The notes under the pieces were generated by a model. That model was not told the origin of the DNA, did no database searches, and saw only the letters and a list, made by a program, of their open reading frames with translations. DNA of 30,433 nt. It comes from Mageeibacillus sp. UBA1212. Its GTDB lineage: Bacteria; Bacillota; Clostridia; UBA1212. The stretch is from positions 1 to 30,433 of the forward strand of contig DBXM01000040.1 in NCBI GenBank assembly GCA_002309655.1, given 5' to 3'. Made by a program: the position numbers and the translations under genes. This document shows, one piece after another, positions 17,395 through 25,007 of this stretch. How positions within the stretch are numbered: position 1 is the first letter of the stretch; each line of letters opens with the position of its first letter.

Positions 17395-17413
17395 GCGCGC
17401 AAAATGGTACGAT
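17385..17413 (+). promoter_or_regulatory. Near-consensus sigma-A promoter for the lipoprotein
   Basis: A perfect TTGACA (17385-17390) and TACGAT (17408-17413) are separated by 17 bp, with a TG just before the -10 (TGGTACGAT). This is among the strongest promoters in the window. Confidence 0.85.
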
Positions 17414-17497
17414 ATTCCCACTTTGACGCCCGATTCTTAGGCAAAAAGCCTCTGCGGGCCGAACAAATGACATTTCCGGAAAATGAGAGGAACGCAC

Positions 17498-20239
17498 GTG
17501 AAGAGAAGGCTGTCCGTAATATTAGCGGTTCTTGCGGCGCTGGGCTTGTGCCTGGCGCTTCTTGCGTGCTGCCGCGCGGCAGGCGTTACGGTTCACGGTA
17601 GGGTCCGGAATCCCGGACCCGCGGAAGTCGCCGCCGGGGAGACCGGCTTTGACGAACGCCACCGCCACTCGTTTTCGGAATGGACGCCGGACAGGGAGGC
17701 AACTTGCACCGTTCCGGGCACCGAGAGAAGAGTTTGCGAATGCGGTGCGGTTGAGCGCAGGCTGACCGAATTGATTCCGCACACGCCGGGCGAACCTGTG
17801 GAGATCACGCCTCCTTCATGCACCGGAACGGGTCTCGAACGCGTTTACTGCACCGTCTGCGGCGAAGAAATGGAGGACGTGACCGTTGAGGCGCTGGGGC
17901 ACGTTTTTGCCTTGTTTGAGGCGAAGGCGCCGACCTGCACGGAACACGGCTGGGACGCTTACAACGTGTGTGAACGCTGCGGACTGTCCACTTACGCCGA
18001 GATTCCGGCGACCGGCCACGACTACAAAGAGATAGTTATCGAACCCACCTGCACCGAAGCGGGTGTCAGGAAGACCGTCTGCGCCGTCTGCGGGTACGAG
18101 GTGCTTTCCGAGAGGCAGGAATACGCGGCGCTTGGGCACGCTCTCACGCATCACGAGGGGAAGCTTCCCACCGCGAGCGAGAAGGGCTGGAAGGAGTACG
18201 ACGTCTGCACGCGCTGCGGCTTCACGACTTTTGAGGAGATACCGACGCTGGCGGAATATTTCGAGCCGGTGGTCCGGTTTGCGGTGGCGAGCGACGTTCA
18301 CGTACAGGACAACAACGGGCTGGGCAGTCTGGACAGGCTGAAATCGTTCATCACCTCCGCGTACTCGTACAGCGACGGCTTTGCCGGCTACAAGAAGCTT
18401 GACGGTCTGTTCTTCCTGGGCGACAACACCCACAACGGAACGGCTGCCCAGCAAAAGTTATTTTTCGACACCGTTGCCGCAAATGCGCGCGCGGGAACCG
18501 TCACCAGAGCGGTGATGGGCAACCACGAGTTTTATATCAACGGAAACACCTACAGCACCGAGGCGTTCGCGCTCGCGCCGGAGATTTTTAAAGAATGCGG
18601 CGGTTACGACAGCACGGACGCTCACGTCGTGATCAACGGATACCATTTTATTTTCCTGAGCAACGACACATATTCGGCGGGGAGAATGTTTACCGACTCC
18701 AAGATCGAATGGCTGAAAAACGAGCTCGCGAAGGCGGCTTCGGACGATCCAACGGGCAAAAAGGCGATTTTCGTTTTCCAGCACGAACCTCCGGAGGGGG
18801 CAACGGGCGGAGCCGTTCCTTACGTCAGCGACTCAAGACTTCACACCGTTTTCTCGGAGTATCCGCAGATCGTCGACTTTTCGGGGCACACCCACTGGCC
18901 GGTCACGAGCCCCTACGCGGTCTGGCAGAACAAATACACTGCCGTTTCAGCCGGTTCGCTCGCCTACCTGATGCTTCCTGTCATCAACCACCCGGTGTAC
19001 GGCGTTACGGGCCTTTTCGACGAACCCGAATACAGGGACTACCCGGGCGTCACCGCGAGCGACGCGCGCGGCCACTGGCGGAAATACATCAGCACCGGAA
19101 TGCGCACCGGAAACATGTTCTTTATAGTCGAGGTAGACGCGCGCGGGAACATACGGCTCGTCAGATACGACGCGGCTTCGGGAGAGACGTGGGGAAGAGC
19201 CGTCGTTATCGAATCGTGCGGAGACCCGGAGGCGTTTTCGGAGACTTCCTCGAGAAAGGAAAGGGCGGCGGCGCCTGTTTTCGGGCAGGGTTCTTCGGTA
19301 GGCGTATCAAATCTTTCCGCGACGCATTTCGGGGTGGAGTTCCCGCAGGCAACGTGTGAGACAGACCCGGTTCAAAATTACAGAATTTGCCTATATTCAG
19401 GGGAGGACGTCATTGAGACGACGTACCTTCTGTCTGACGATTTTCTCGGCAGCGGGATGCCGGAGAGCCTGACCGCGGAGTTTTCCGGACTCAGACCCGG
19501 CACTGAGTATACGGTCCGGGTTTACGCCGTGAGCTACTGGGGACTTGAGAGCGCGCCTCTCGAGATAAAGGTGACGACGGCCGGCATTACGGACGGCGTT
19601 TACGACGCGGACATCCTTAAAACGGAATTTACCGCCGACGGGTCGGCGAAAAACCTCGCGAACGGTAGAAGCCTTGCGTCTGTCGGAGGAACTTCCGTCG
19701 TTTACGACGAGTCGCTCGGCAGATTTGTGAGCGTCCACAACGGGCGTTCGTGCTGGCGCTTTGACGGTATCGCGGACCGTTATGGCTCAATGGCGGGTTC
19801 GTTTTCAGTCGAGACCGTGTTTAAGGTCGACAGCCTGCCCAAAGGTGACGTGGCGGTCGCGTGCGGAATGCAGTTCGGCGGAACGGGATTCCTGCTGAGT
19901 CCGTCCGGCGTCGTATCGTTCTTCTGCTCGGTGAACGGCGGCTACGCACAGCCCGCGGCGGAGATTCCCGCCGGCGAATACGTTCACGTAACCGGCACCT
20001 TCGACGGCACGTGGTCGAGGCTCTATATAAACGGTGCGCTTGCCGCGTCCGTGGAGAGGGAGGGCCAGTTTACGCCGCCGGGAAGCGGTTCGAGATTCTT
20101 CTGCATAGGCGCGGACGCCGACGCGGACAACGCGGTGAACAGGTACTTTACAGGAAAAATCGCGGCTGTGAACATCTACTCGGAAGCGCTGACGCCGGAG
20201 ATGGTCGGGAAGCTTGGCGGGAATATCAGACACGGGTGA
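17498..20239 (+). CDS. Multidomain lipoprotein with calcineurin-like phosphoesterase domain
   Basis: A signal sequence ends in the lipobox LLAC (Cys24), so the 913-residue protein should be lipid-anchored outside the cell. Residues ~45-255 hold five repeats of about 40 residues, with a pattern of PxCTxxG, CxxCG and GH; the last has lost its first Cys. A metallophosphoesterase domain (~262-590) shows ASDVHVQD (Asp266, His268), GDN (308-310), GNHE (341-344), QHEPP and GHTH (463-466). A fibronectin III-like domain (~600-698) and a LamG/concanavalin-like domain (~740-905) follow. GTG at 17498 is preferred because GAGAGGA lies just upstream and a basic signal start results; an ATG at 17483 would add five residues. 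The substrate is unknown; phosphoesters in wall polymers or host glycans are possible. Confidence 0.82.
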   Translation: MKRRLSVILAVLAALGLCLALLACCRAAGVTVHGRVRNPGPAEVAAGETGFDERHRHSFSEWTPDREATCTVPGTERRVCECGAVERRLTELIPHTPGEPVEITPPSCTGTGLERVYCTVCGEEMEDVTVEALGHVFALFEAKAPTCTEHGWDAYNVCERCGLSTYAEIPATGHDYKEIVIEPTCTEAGVRKTVCAVCGYEVLSERQEYAALGHALTHHEGKLPTASEKGWKEYDVCTRCGFTTFEEIPTLAEYFEPVVRFAVASDVHVQDNNGLGSLDRLKSFITSAYSYSDGFAGYKKLDGLFFLGDNTHNGTAAQQKLFFDTVAANARAGTVTRAVMGNHEFYINGNTYSTEAFALAPEIFKECGGYDSTDAHVVINGYHFIFLSNDTYSAGRMFTDSKIEWLKNELAKAASDDPTGKKAIFVFQHEPPEGATGGAVPYVSDSRLHTVFSEYPQIVDFSGHTHWPVTSPYAVWQNKYTAVSAGSLAYLMLPVINHPVYGVTGLFDEPEYRDYPGVTASDARGHWRKYISTGMRTGNMFFIVEVDARGNIRLVRYDAASGETWGRAVVIESCGDPEAFSETSSRKERAAAPVFGQGSSVGVSNLSATHFGVEFPQATCETDPVQNYRICLYSGEDVIETTYLLSDDFLGSGMPESLTAEFSGLRPGTEYTVRVYAVSYWGLESAPLEIKVTTAGITDGVYDADILKTEFTADGSAKNLANGRSLASVGGTSVVYDESLGRFVSVHNGRSCWRFDGIADRYGSMAGSFSVETVFKVDSLPKGDVAVACGMQFGGTGFLLSPSGVVSFFCSVNGGYAQPAAEIPAGEYVHVTGTFDGTWSRLYINGALAASVEREGQFTPPGSGSRFFCIGADADADNAVNRYFTGKIAAVNIYSEALTPEMVGKLGGNIRHG

Positions 20240-20303
20240 GAGAACCTGGTGTGAAGAACTGCGTCGAAAAAGTGACGCATTCAAATCATTCTATATACAT
20301 CGC

Positions 20304-20343
20304 AAAGCGGTGTCGGGGATCAACGTTCCCGGGGTCGCTTTTT
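20304..20343 (+). terminator. Intrinsic terminator after the lipoprotein gene
   Basis: AAAGCG (20304-20309) pairs with CGCTTT (20336-20341), and CGGGGA/TTCCCG form the upper stem around a TCAACG loop. Wobble pairs and one mismatch link the two parts. The stem runs into five T at 20339-20343. It isolates the next two genes from read-through. Confidence 0.8.
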
Positions 20344-20402
20344 ATTATTTCAGAAGGCTGTTTAATTGTCAAAAATGACATTTTGTAGCTTTTTTCTCCG
20401 TC

Positions 20403-20421
20403 TTATTGTATGATACAATAA
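20403..20421. promoter_or_regulatory. Perfect 19-bp palindrome over the -10: probable autoregulatory operator
   Basis: TTATTGTATGATACAATAA has 9-bp arms around one central base. It covers an extended -10 (TG at 20411-20412, TACAAT at 20414-20419) and lies 16 bp before the start of an XRE-type regulator gene. A bound XRE dimer would block the promoter. A second, smaller repeat, TGTCA-AAAA-TGACA, lies at 20367-20380. Confidence 0.65.
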
Positions 20422-20437
20422 TTGCGGAGGGACTGAG

Positions 20438-20911
20438 ATGAGTACGGGCGTTGGCGATAGAATTAAAGAGTTGAGAACAAAAGCAAACTTGACGCAGAAC
20501 GAACTGGCAGAGAAATTGTACATATCGAGAAAACTTGTCTGCAGCTGGGAACTCGGTCGCAGAAATCCGAGCCTTGATAATTTGAGACGTATGGCCGAAT
20601 TGTTTGACGTCGACGTTTATGAACTTGTCTGTATGGATTCTTCCGTGGCTGACGAAATTGGAGTATGCATTCCCCCGGGAATGGATTCAGGCGAGGCTGT
20701 ACGTCTCGTCAACGATTTTCTCCGGACGCTTGACGACGAGGACTGCGCCCTCTTCGTAATGAGATATTTCAATTTCAGGCCAACGAAAGAAATCTCCGGC
20801 GTGCTTGGGAAGCGTGACGGAACCGTCAGGAACAAACTTGTAAAAATTCGACAAAAGCTGTGTGTGTTTCTTAAGGAGAAAAATGAAAATGGACAAACTG
20901 GACTTATATAA
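20438..20911 (+). CDS. XRE helix-turn-helix fused to a sigma-region-4-like domain
   Basis: The 157-residue protein has two DNA-binding modules. Residues ~5-62 are a classic XRE/Cro-C1 domain (IKELRTKANLTQNELAEKL, then SWELGRRNPSLDNL). Residues ~84-150 (VNDFLRTLDDEDCALFVMRY, then a TKEIS/GTVRNKLVKIRQKL helix-turn-helix) match region 4 of ECF sigma factors. Sigma region 2, needed to melt a -10, is absent. GGAGGG precedes the ATG. The gene overlaps the next one by 29 nt and is more AT-rich than its neighbours, with more AAA, AGA and TTT codons. It might be a transcription factor that recruits polymerase through the sigma-4 part, or an ECF-derived regulator whose DNA-binding front end was swapped. 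The domain calls are from motif reading only. Confidence 0.75.
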   Translation: MSTGVGDRIKELRTKANLTQNELAEKLYISRKLVCSWELGRRNPSLDNLRRMAELFDVDVYELVCMDSSVADEIGVCIPPGMDSGEAVRLVNDFLRTLDDEDCALFVMRYFNFRPTKEISGVLGKRDGTVRNKLVKIRQKLCVFLKEKNENGQTGLI

Positions 20912-21977
20912 AGTAATAGCCGGCATTGACGACGAGACCGTTGACCGTGCTATTGAAACCGAAGAAAAATTAAAGAGAAGGAAGTCAATCCTAAAAAAAA
21001 GAATAATAACTGTGTCGGTTCTTGCGGCAACTTTTCTTATCATAGCCGGGGCGGTTGCGGCTATATTCCTAAACGCCGGAAACAGACCGGATAATCAGAT
21101 TGTTGAAGGCTCTCAGGGACCGGGTGGCAACACGGAAGTGCTGGTAAACGGTGACCCGACGCCCGCTCCGGATCCGACGGTTGCCCCGGATTCAAACGTA
21201 AAATACGATATCTATATCACTGACCTTACCGATTCATCGTCTCTCGCCGGAGTTCAGGTGGACTACTATCAACTTCACTCAACATCGGCAAAAGAAAACT
21301 ATTCATTGGGCGAAAAGACTTTTACTTTTGGATCTCTGACTTTTGACGGAATCCCTCTTGAAGGAGTCTTTGGATACGCAATGAGGCGCGAATACAACAC
21401 ATATGACGAGTATGAGTATCTGGACAAGGAAACCGGAGCTTTTTTCGACGTTGATAAAGAAGGTTCGCTGGGCTTTTATTTGCATTCTGATGACGGAAGC
21501 TGGGAAAAAATAACTTCAGACCATCTGGATGACGAAAGAGCGGCAGCTATCGCCGGGGAATTCGCCGGATCGTTCAGGAATATTTCCGAATATGAGATTT
21601 CCGCAATCCGGGAGAGTTCTTCAAAAATCAAAACAGTCTATTTCCAAAAAACGGTGAACGGAATTCTCACAACAGACAGGTTTCAGGTCGACGTCTCATA
21701 TGATTCCGTTGTTCTTGGATATTCCTCGTTTATGACGGATAAGATTTCCGCGGACATTAAAACCGATGATATCAGTATTGAGAGTATAGATAAAGCGGTG
21801 TCCGATTATCTGAAAGACATTATTGAGGAGAATAACATCACTGAGATCCAAAAGACAAAAACACTGCTGAGCCTACTGGAAGACGGGAAGAGAATCATCA
21901 TAGAACAGTACGACATGAAAGTCGGAAGCGGTGACGGACACTCTGAGTGTATAGAGATAATGATCGTCATTGATTAA
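20883..21977 (+). CDS. Single-pass membrane protein, possible anti-sigma-type partner
   Basis: The 364-residue protein has a short charged cytoplasmic N-terminus (YKVIAGIDDETVDRAIET, then a Lys/Arg cluster), one membrane helix at ~41-62, a Pro/Gly linker with PTPAPDPTVAP, and a large acidic extracytoplasmic domain of about 270 residues with no recognised family. An IDD-x(n)-RAIE N-terminus before one membrane helix is seen in proteins encoded beside ECF sigma genes in Firmicutes, where they are thought to restrain the sigma factor. Here the partner is the XRE-sigma-4 protein, with which it overlaps by 29 nt. AAGGAG lies four bases before the ATG at 20883; an ATG at 20889 is the other option. 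It shares the AT-rich composition of its partner. Confidence 0.6.
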   Translation: MKMDKLDLYKVIAGIDDETVDRAIETEEKLKRRKSILKKRIITVSVLAATFLIIAGAVAAIFLNAGNRPDNQIVEGSQGPGGNTEVLVNGDPTPAPDPTVAPDSNVKYDIYITDLTDSSSLAGVQVDYYQLHSTSAKENYSLGEKTFTFGSLTFDGIPLEGVFGYAMRREYNTYDEYEYLDKETGAFFDVDKEGSLGFYLHSDDGSWEKITSDHLDDERAAAIAGEFAGSFRNISEYEISAIRESSSKIKTVYFQKTVNGILTTDRFQVDVSYDSVVLGYSSFMTDKISADIKTDDISIESIDKAVSDYLKDIIEENNITEIQKTKTLLSLLEDGKRIIIEQYDMKVGSGDGHSECIEIMIVID

Positions 21978-22049
21978 AGCTTTATTGCGAATAGCGAAGT
22001 GCGGTGAATTGTACCATACAGGTTCAAGTAAGCAACAGCACACGTTCGG

Positions 22050-22087
22050 ACAACCTCGGGATTTACTACATGTCCCGGGGTTGTTTT
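22050..22087 (+). terminator. Strong intrinsic terminator
   Basis: ACAACCTCGGGA (22050-22061) pairs over 12 bp with TCCCGGGGTTGT (22073-22084), with one wobble pair and an 11-nt loop, and runs into TTTT. It ends the XRE-sigma-4/membrane-protein unit. Confidence 0.9.
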
Positions 22088-22136
22088 GCTCACTATGAGC
22101 AGTTTAATGCGCGCGTGTGCGTGCGGGCGATTCGGC

Positions 22137-22165
22137 TTTACAAAACCGCGGAAACGTGGTATACT
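22137..22165 (+). promoter_or_regulatory. Sigma-A promoter of the frr-uppS-cdsA-dxr region
   Basis: TTTACA (22137-22142) and TATACT (22160-22165) are separated by 17 bp, with TG before the -10 (TGGTATACT). It gives frr its own start here rather than read-through from pyrH, the usual upstream neighbour. Confidence 0.85.
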
Positions 22166-22350
22166 GTACGCGTGCGCAAAAAATGACGTGAAAAAAGGAT
22201 ACATTCCGGTCCTTCACAAGAACGGACAGAGCGCACGGTTACAGGTTTCAACAGTTATTCCTTGGAAGCGCAAATTCAATAGGTTTTTTGCGTTCGCGCC
22301 CCGTAAATTGAACAGTGCTTCCATGATACTATCAGACAGGAGTTGGTAAT

Positions 22351-22911
22351 ATGCTGAACAAATCCGATTACGACGTTTACAAGGAGAAAATGGACAAGAC
22401 CGTGAGTCTGCTCGCGGAGAACCTTTCCGAAATCAGAGCCGGCAGAGCGAATCCCGCCGTCCTCAACAAGATTACCGTCAACTATTACGGAACGCCCACC
22501 CCGATCAACCAGGTCGGAAATATCACGGTTCCCGAGGCGAGAATGCTCGTATTCACACCGTGGGACGCCAAGATACTGAAGGACGTTGAGAAGGAGATTC
22601 AGAAATCCGACATCGGCATCAACCCGAACAACGACGGAAAGTGCATCAAGCTCGTATTCCCGCCGCTCACCGAGGAGAGACGTCTCGACCTCGGCAAGCA
22701 GGTCAAAAAGTACGGAGAAGAGGCAAAGGTCGCCGTCCGCTCCATCAGGAGAGACGCTGTCGAGTTCTTCAAGAACCAGAAAAAGAAGAGCGTTATCACC
22801 GAGGACGACCAGAAGCAGTCCGAGAAGGACATCCAGAAATTTACTGACGAGCACATCGAGGAGATCGACAAGGTCGTCGCCCGCAAGGAAAAGGAACTTA
22901 TGGAGTTCTGA
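22351..22911 (+). CDS. frr: Ribosome recycling factor
   Basis: RRF splits the post-termination ribosome together with EF-G. The 186-residue length is standard. The family blocks are all visible: LSEIRAGRANPAVL near the N-terminus, INQVGNITVPEARMLVFTPWD in the middle, and INPNNDGKCIKLVFPPLTEERR before the C-terminal helices. AGGAG lies eight bases before the ATG. In most bacteria frr follows rpsB-tsf-pyrH, but those genes are absent here and a separate promoter precedes it. A GC-rich hairpin after the stop may separate it partly from uppS. Confidence 0.98.
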   Translation: MLNKSDYDVYKEKMDKTVSLLAENLSEIRAGRANPAVLNKITVNYYGTPTPINQVGNITVPEARMLVFTPWDAKILKDVEKEIQKSDIGINPNNDGKCIKLVFPPLTEERRLDLGKQVKKYGEEAKVAVRSIRRDAVEFFKNQKKKSVITEDDQKQSEKDIQKFTDEHIEEIDKVVARKEKELMEF

Positions 22912-22949
22912 TGCAGGGTTCCGGGCTTGTCCGGTTTCGGGATAAAAGG

Positions 22950-22992
22950 GGCGGGGCGCCTCTTCTGGTAGCGCGCCCCGCCGGATATTTTT
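22950..22992 (+). terminator. GC-rich terminator-like hairpin between frr and uppS
   Basis: GGCGGGGCGC (22950-22959) pairs perfectly with GCGCCCCGCC (22973-22982). A T5 tract begins at 22988 after GGATA, so the tract is offset and termination may be incomplete, leaving some read-through into uppS. Confidence 0.6.
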
Positions 22993-23057
22993 GTGCATGC
23001 CGAGTTGCAGACCGGATATCCAGTCTGCGTTTTTTTTGAAGAACGGAGGCCCGTTTT

Positions 23058-23810
23058 ATGGCAGGCAAAAAGAAAAATTCGATGCCTGAGGCGGAGGTTG
23101 AGGATCTGTCGCGAGGCGTCAGATCGCTGGCGATCATTCCCGACGGAAACAGGCGGTGGGCGCGCAAAAGAGGCCTTCCTGCAATCGCCGGACACAGCCG
23201 CGGCGCGAGAGTGCTCAAGGATATCTCGAGAATGTGCTGCGACAGGGGCATCAGATTCCTGACGTTTTACGCTTTTTCCACCGAGAACTGGAATCGGAGC
23301 GAGCAGGAGGTCGGCGCGCTTATGGGACTTTTGAAGTCGCTTCTCGACGACTACGAGAGGGAGCTCGGCGGCGACAAGGGCAGGATTGCGATCCGCGTAA
23401 TGGGCGACAGAAGCGGCCTTTCCAAAGAGCTTAACGAAGGCATTGACCGTGTCGAAAAGGCTACGGCAGGAGACAAGGCGCTGACCGTCATTCTCGCGAT
23501 CAACTACGGTTCTCGGGACGAGATAACGAAGGCCGTGCGTTCTGTCGCGGAGGACGCGGCTTCAGGCAGGATATCGCCTGACGACGTCACGCAGGAGATG
23601 ATCTCGTCGAGACTTTACACCGCGGGCGTTCCGGACCCGGACCTTCTTATCAGGACGAGCGGCGAGGAGCGCATCAGCAACTACATGCTATGGCAGATCG
23701 CCTACAGCGAGCTTTATTTTGCGGACTGCCTCTGGCCGGATTTCGACGAAAAGGAGCTTGACAAGGCGCTCGACGCTTACGCCGGCAGAAAAAGGCGTTT
23801 CGGCGGCTGA
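23058..23810 (+). CDS. uppS: Isoprenyl (undecaprenyl diphosphate) synthase UppS
   Basis: UppS is the cis-prenyltransferase that adds isopentenyl units to farnesyl diphosphate to make the C55 wall carrier. The 250-residue protein has IIPDGNRRWA with catalytic Asp29, followed by the FYAFSTENWNRS block. The C-terminal signature PDPDLLIRTSGEERISNYML, then YFADCLWPDF, is complete. GGAGG lies eight bases before the ATG. It works on the products of dxr and ispG, encoded downstream, and its product feeds the carrier pool that the DUF368 protein near the window start would recycle. No separate promoter is obvious between frr and uppS. Confidence 0.97.
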   Translation: MAGKKKNSMPEAEVEDLSRGVRSLAIIPDGNRRWARKRGLPAIAGHSRGARVLKDISRMCCDRGIRFLTFYAFSTENWNRSEQEVGALMGLLKSLLDDYERELGGDKGRIAIRVMGDRSGLSKELNEGIDRVEKATAGDKALTVILAINYGSRDEITKAVRSVAEDAASGRISPDDVTQEMISSRLYTAGVPDPDLLIRTSGEERISNYMLWQIAYSELYFADCLWPDFDEKELDKALDAYAGRKRRFGG

Positions 23811-23956
23811 AAATATCGCAAAACTTGATGCCAAACCGCGAAAATAAAGAGCGGCGGCACGGGTTTAATATCGTTTTAAAGCTATTTAAATGTTTGTATG
23901 AGATAATATCACGCTGAAAGCGCGGCGTCTTGGCGCGCGGGGCGGATGGAGTTCTT

Positions 23957-24799
23957 ATGGTTAAGAGAATTATTACGGGAATTATCGCCGGCGGAATAGC
24001 TTTTGCGGCTATCTGGTTCGGCGGAATATGGTTCGGGCTCGCGCTCGGATTCATTGTCACCGTCGGACTTTTCGAGTTCATCAGGGCCTTGAAAACCGCG
24101 GGGCACAGGCCGATGATCACACCCGCGGTGCTGCTCTGGCTGACGTATCCGCTGATGCTTTTTTCGACCGAAAAGATTCCGGGAACGATAAAGCTGGCGC
24201 CGACCGGAGATTTCAACTGGTTCACGCTGCTGGTGCTTCTCGCGGTCATGGCGGTGATGGCGATCTTCGTCTTCGGGAACAAGCGTTTCAAACTCGACGA
24301 CGGTGCGTTTCCGCTGCTCGGGGGCCTTTACGTTCCGTTTTTGCTGACGTTCGCGTACTGCCTCAGGGAGATGGAGCACGGCGGCCATTACGTGATGATT
24401 GCGCTTGTCGGTGCGGTAAGCGCTGATACGGCGGCTTTTGCGATCGGCTCGCTTATGGGCAAGCACAAGCTCTGCCCGGAGATCAGCCCGAACAAGACTG
24501 TCGAAGGATTTGTCGCGGGGTTCCTGGGGAGCGTCGCGGGACTTTGCTTCTACGGCGGCATGCTGCCCCTTATGAACATTCACATCGGGATCCCGTTCTG
24601 GTTCTACCCGGTCATGGGAATCGTGCTCGGAGCCGTCTCGCAGCTCGGCGATCTTTTCGCGTCGGCTGTCAAGCGCTACTGCGGCATCAAGGATTTCGGG
24701 AAGATCCTCCCGGGACACGGCGGAGTTCTCGACAGGGTCGACTCGTACATTCCCGCGCTCGTGGTGACTTACGTACTCATTTCGGCGTTTTTCGCCTGA
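23957..24799 (+). CDS. cdsA: Phosphatidate cytidylyltransferase CdsA
   Basis: CdsA makes CDP-diacylglycerol from phosphatidic acid and CTP at the membrane, the entry to phospholipid synthesis. The 280-residue protein is polytopic, with several hydrophobic helices. It carries the family signature near its C-terminus: SQLGDLFASAVKR, then KDFGKILPGHGGVLDRVDS. ATG 23957 is chosen because GGAG lies five bases upstream; an in-frame TTG at 23930 would add nine residues with no support. It is 146 nt after uppS, an AT-rich gap with GATAAT at 23902-23907 but no good -35. Confidence 0.95.
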   Translation: MVKRIITGIIAGGIAFAAIWFGGIWFGLALGFIVTVGLFEFIRALKTAGHRPMITPAVLLWLTYPLMLFSTEKIPGTIKLAPTGDFNWFTLLVLLAVMAVMAIFVFGNKRFKLDDGAFPLLGGLYVPFLLTFAYCLREMEHGGHYVMIALVGAVSADTAAFAIGSLMGKHKLCPEISPNKTVEGFVAGFLGSVAGLCFYGGMLPLMNIHIGIPFWFYPVMGIVLGAVSQLGDLFASAVKRYCGIKDFGKILPGHGGVLDRVDSYIPALVVTYVLISAFFA

Positions 24800-24927
24800 T
24801 ATTTTAACGTTTTCCGGGAATCCGGAACGCTGCCCTTAGAAGCCCGGCACACGGCGCTTTACGCACACTTGAAATTACGGGTATTTACGGCGGTTTCGAA
24901 GGTTTTCCGGAACGCTTTAATCGCGCG

Positions 24928-24947
24928 CGCACGTAAACGCACGTAAA
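24928..24947 (+). repeat. Tandem 10-bp direct repeat before dxr
   Basis: CGCACGTAAA occurs twice in direct succession, 61 bp before the dxr start. A TTCCGG-GAAT-CCGGAA inverted repeat lies at 24812-24827 in the same 208-nt gap. No clear promoter was recognised, so a regulatory role is only possible. Confidence 0.4.
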
Positions 24948-25007
24948 ACGCAAAGCTAAACGCGCAGTATTTATTGCGGAACGTTGGCGGCGGTTTTGAG
25001 GAGAGAT

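Larger units (their letters stand above)
21978..22350 (+). other. Intergenic region: terminator, then frr promoter and 5' leader
   Basis: No gene is seen in these 373 bases. A strong terminator closes the AT-rich two-gene unit (22050-22087). A consensus promoter at 22137-22165 starts an frr leader of about 180 nt. In the leader, TGGAAGC (22263-22269) can pair with GCTTCCA (22317-22323) and enclose GCAAA/TTTGC (22270-22274/22287-22291). AGGAG for frr lies just after that fold. Confidence 0.6.

Noticed and set aside
22004..22349. Short plus-strand frames before frr
   Set aside because: They cross the terminator and the frr promoter and have no ribosome binding site, so they are not genes.
23870..23910. 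Promoter before cdsA
   Set aside because: GATAAT at 23902-23907 has no acceptable -35 at 16-18 bp, so it was not listed as a promoter.
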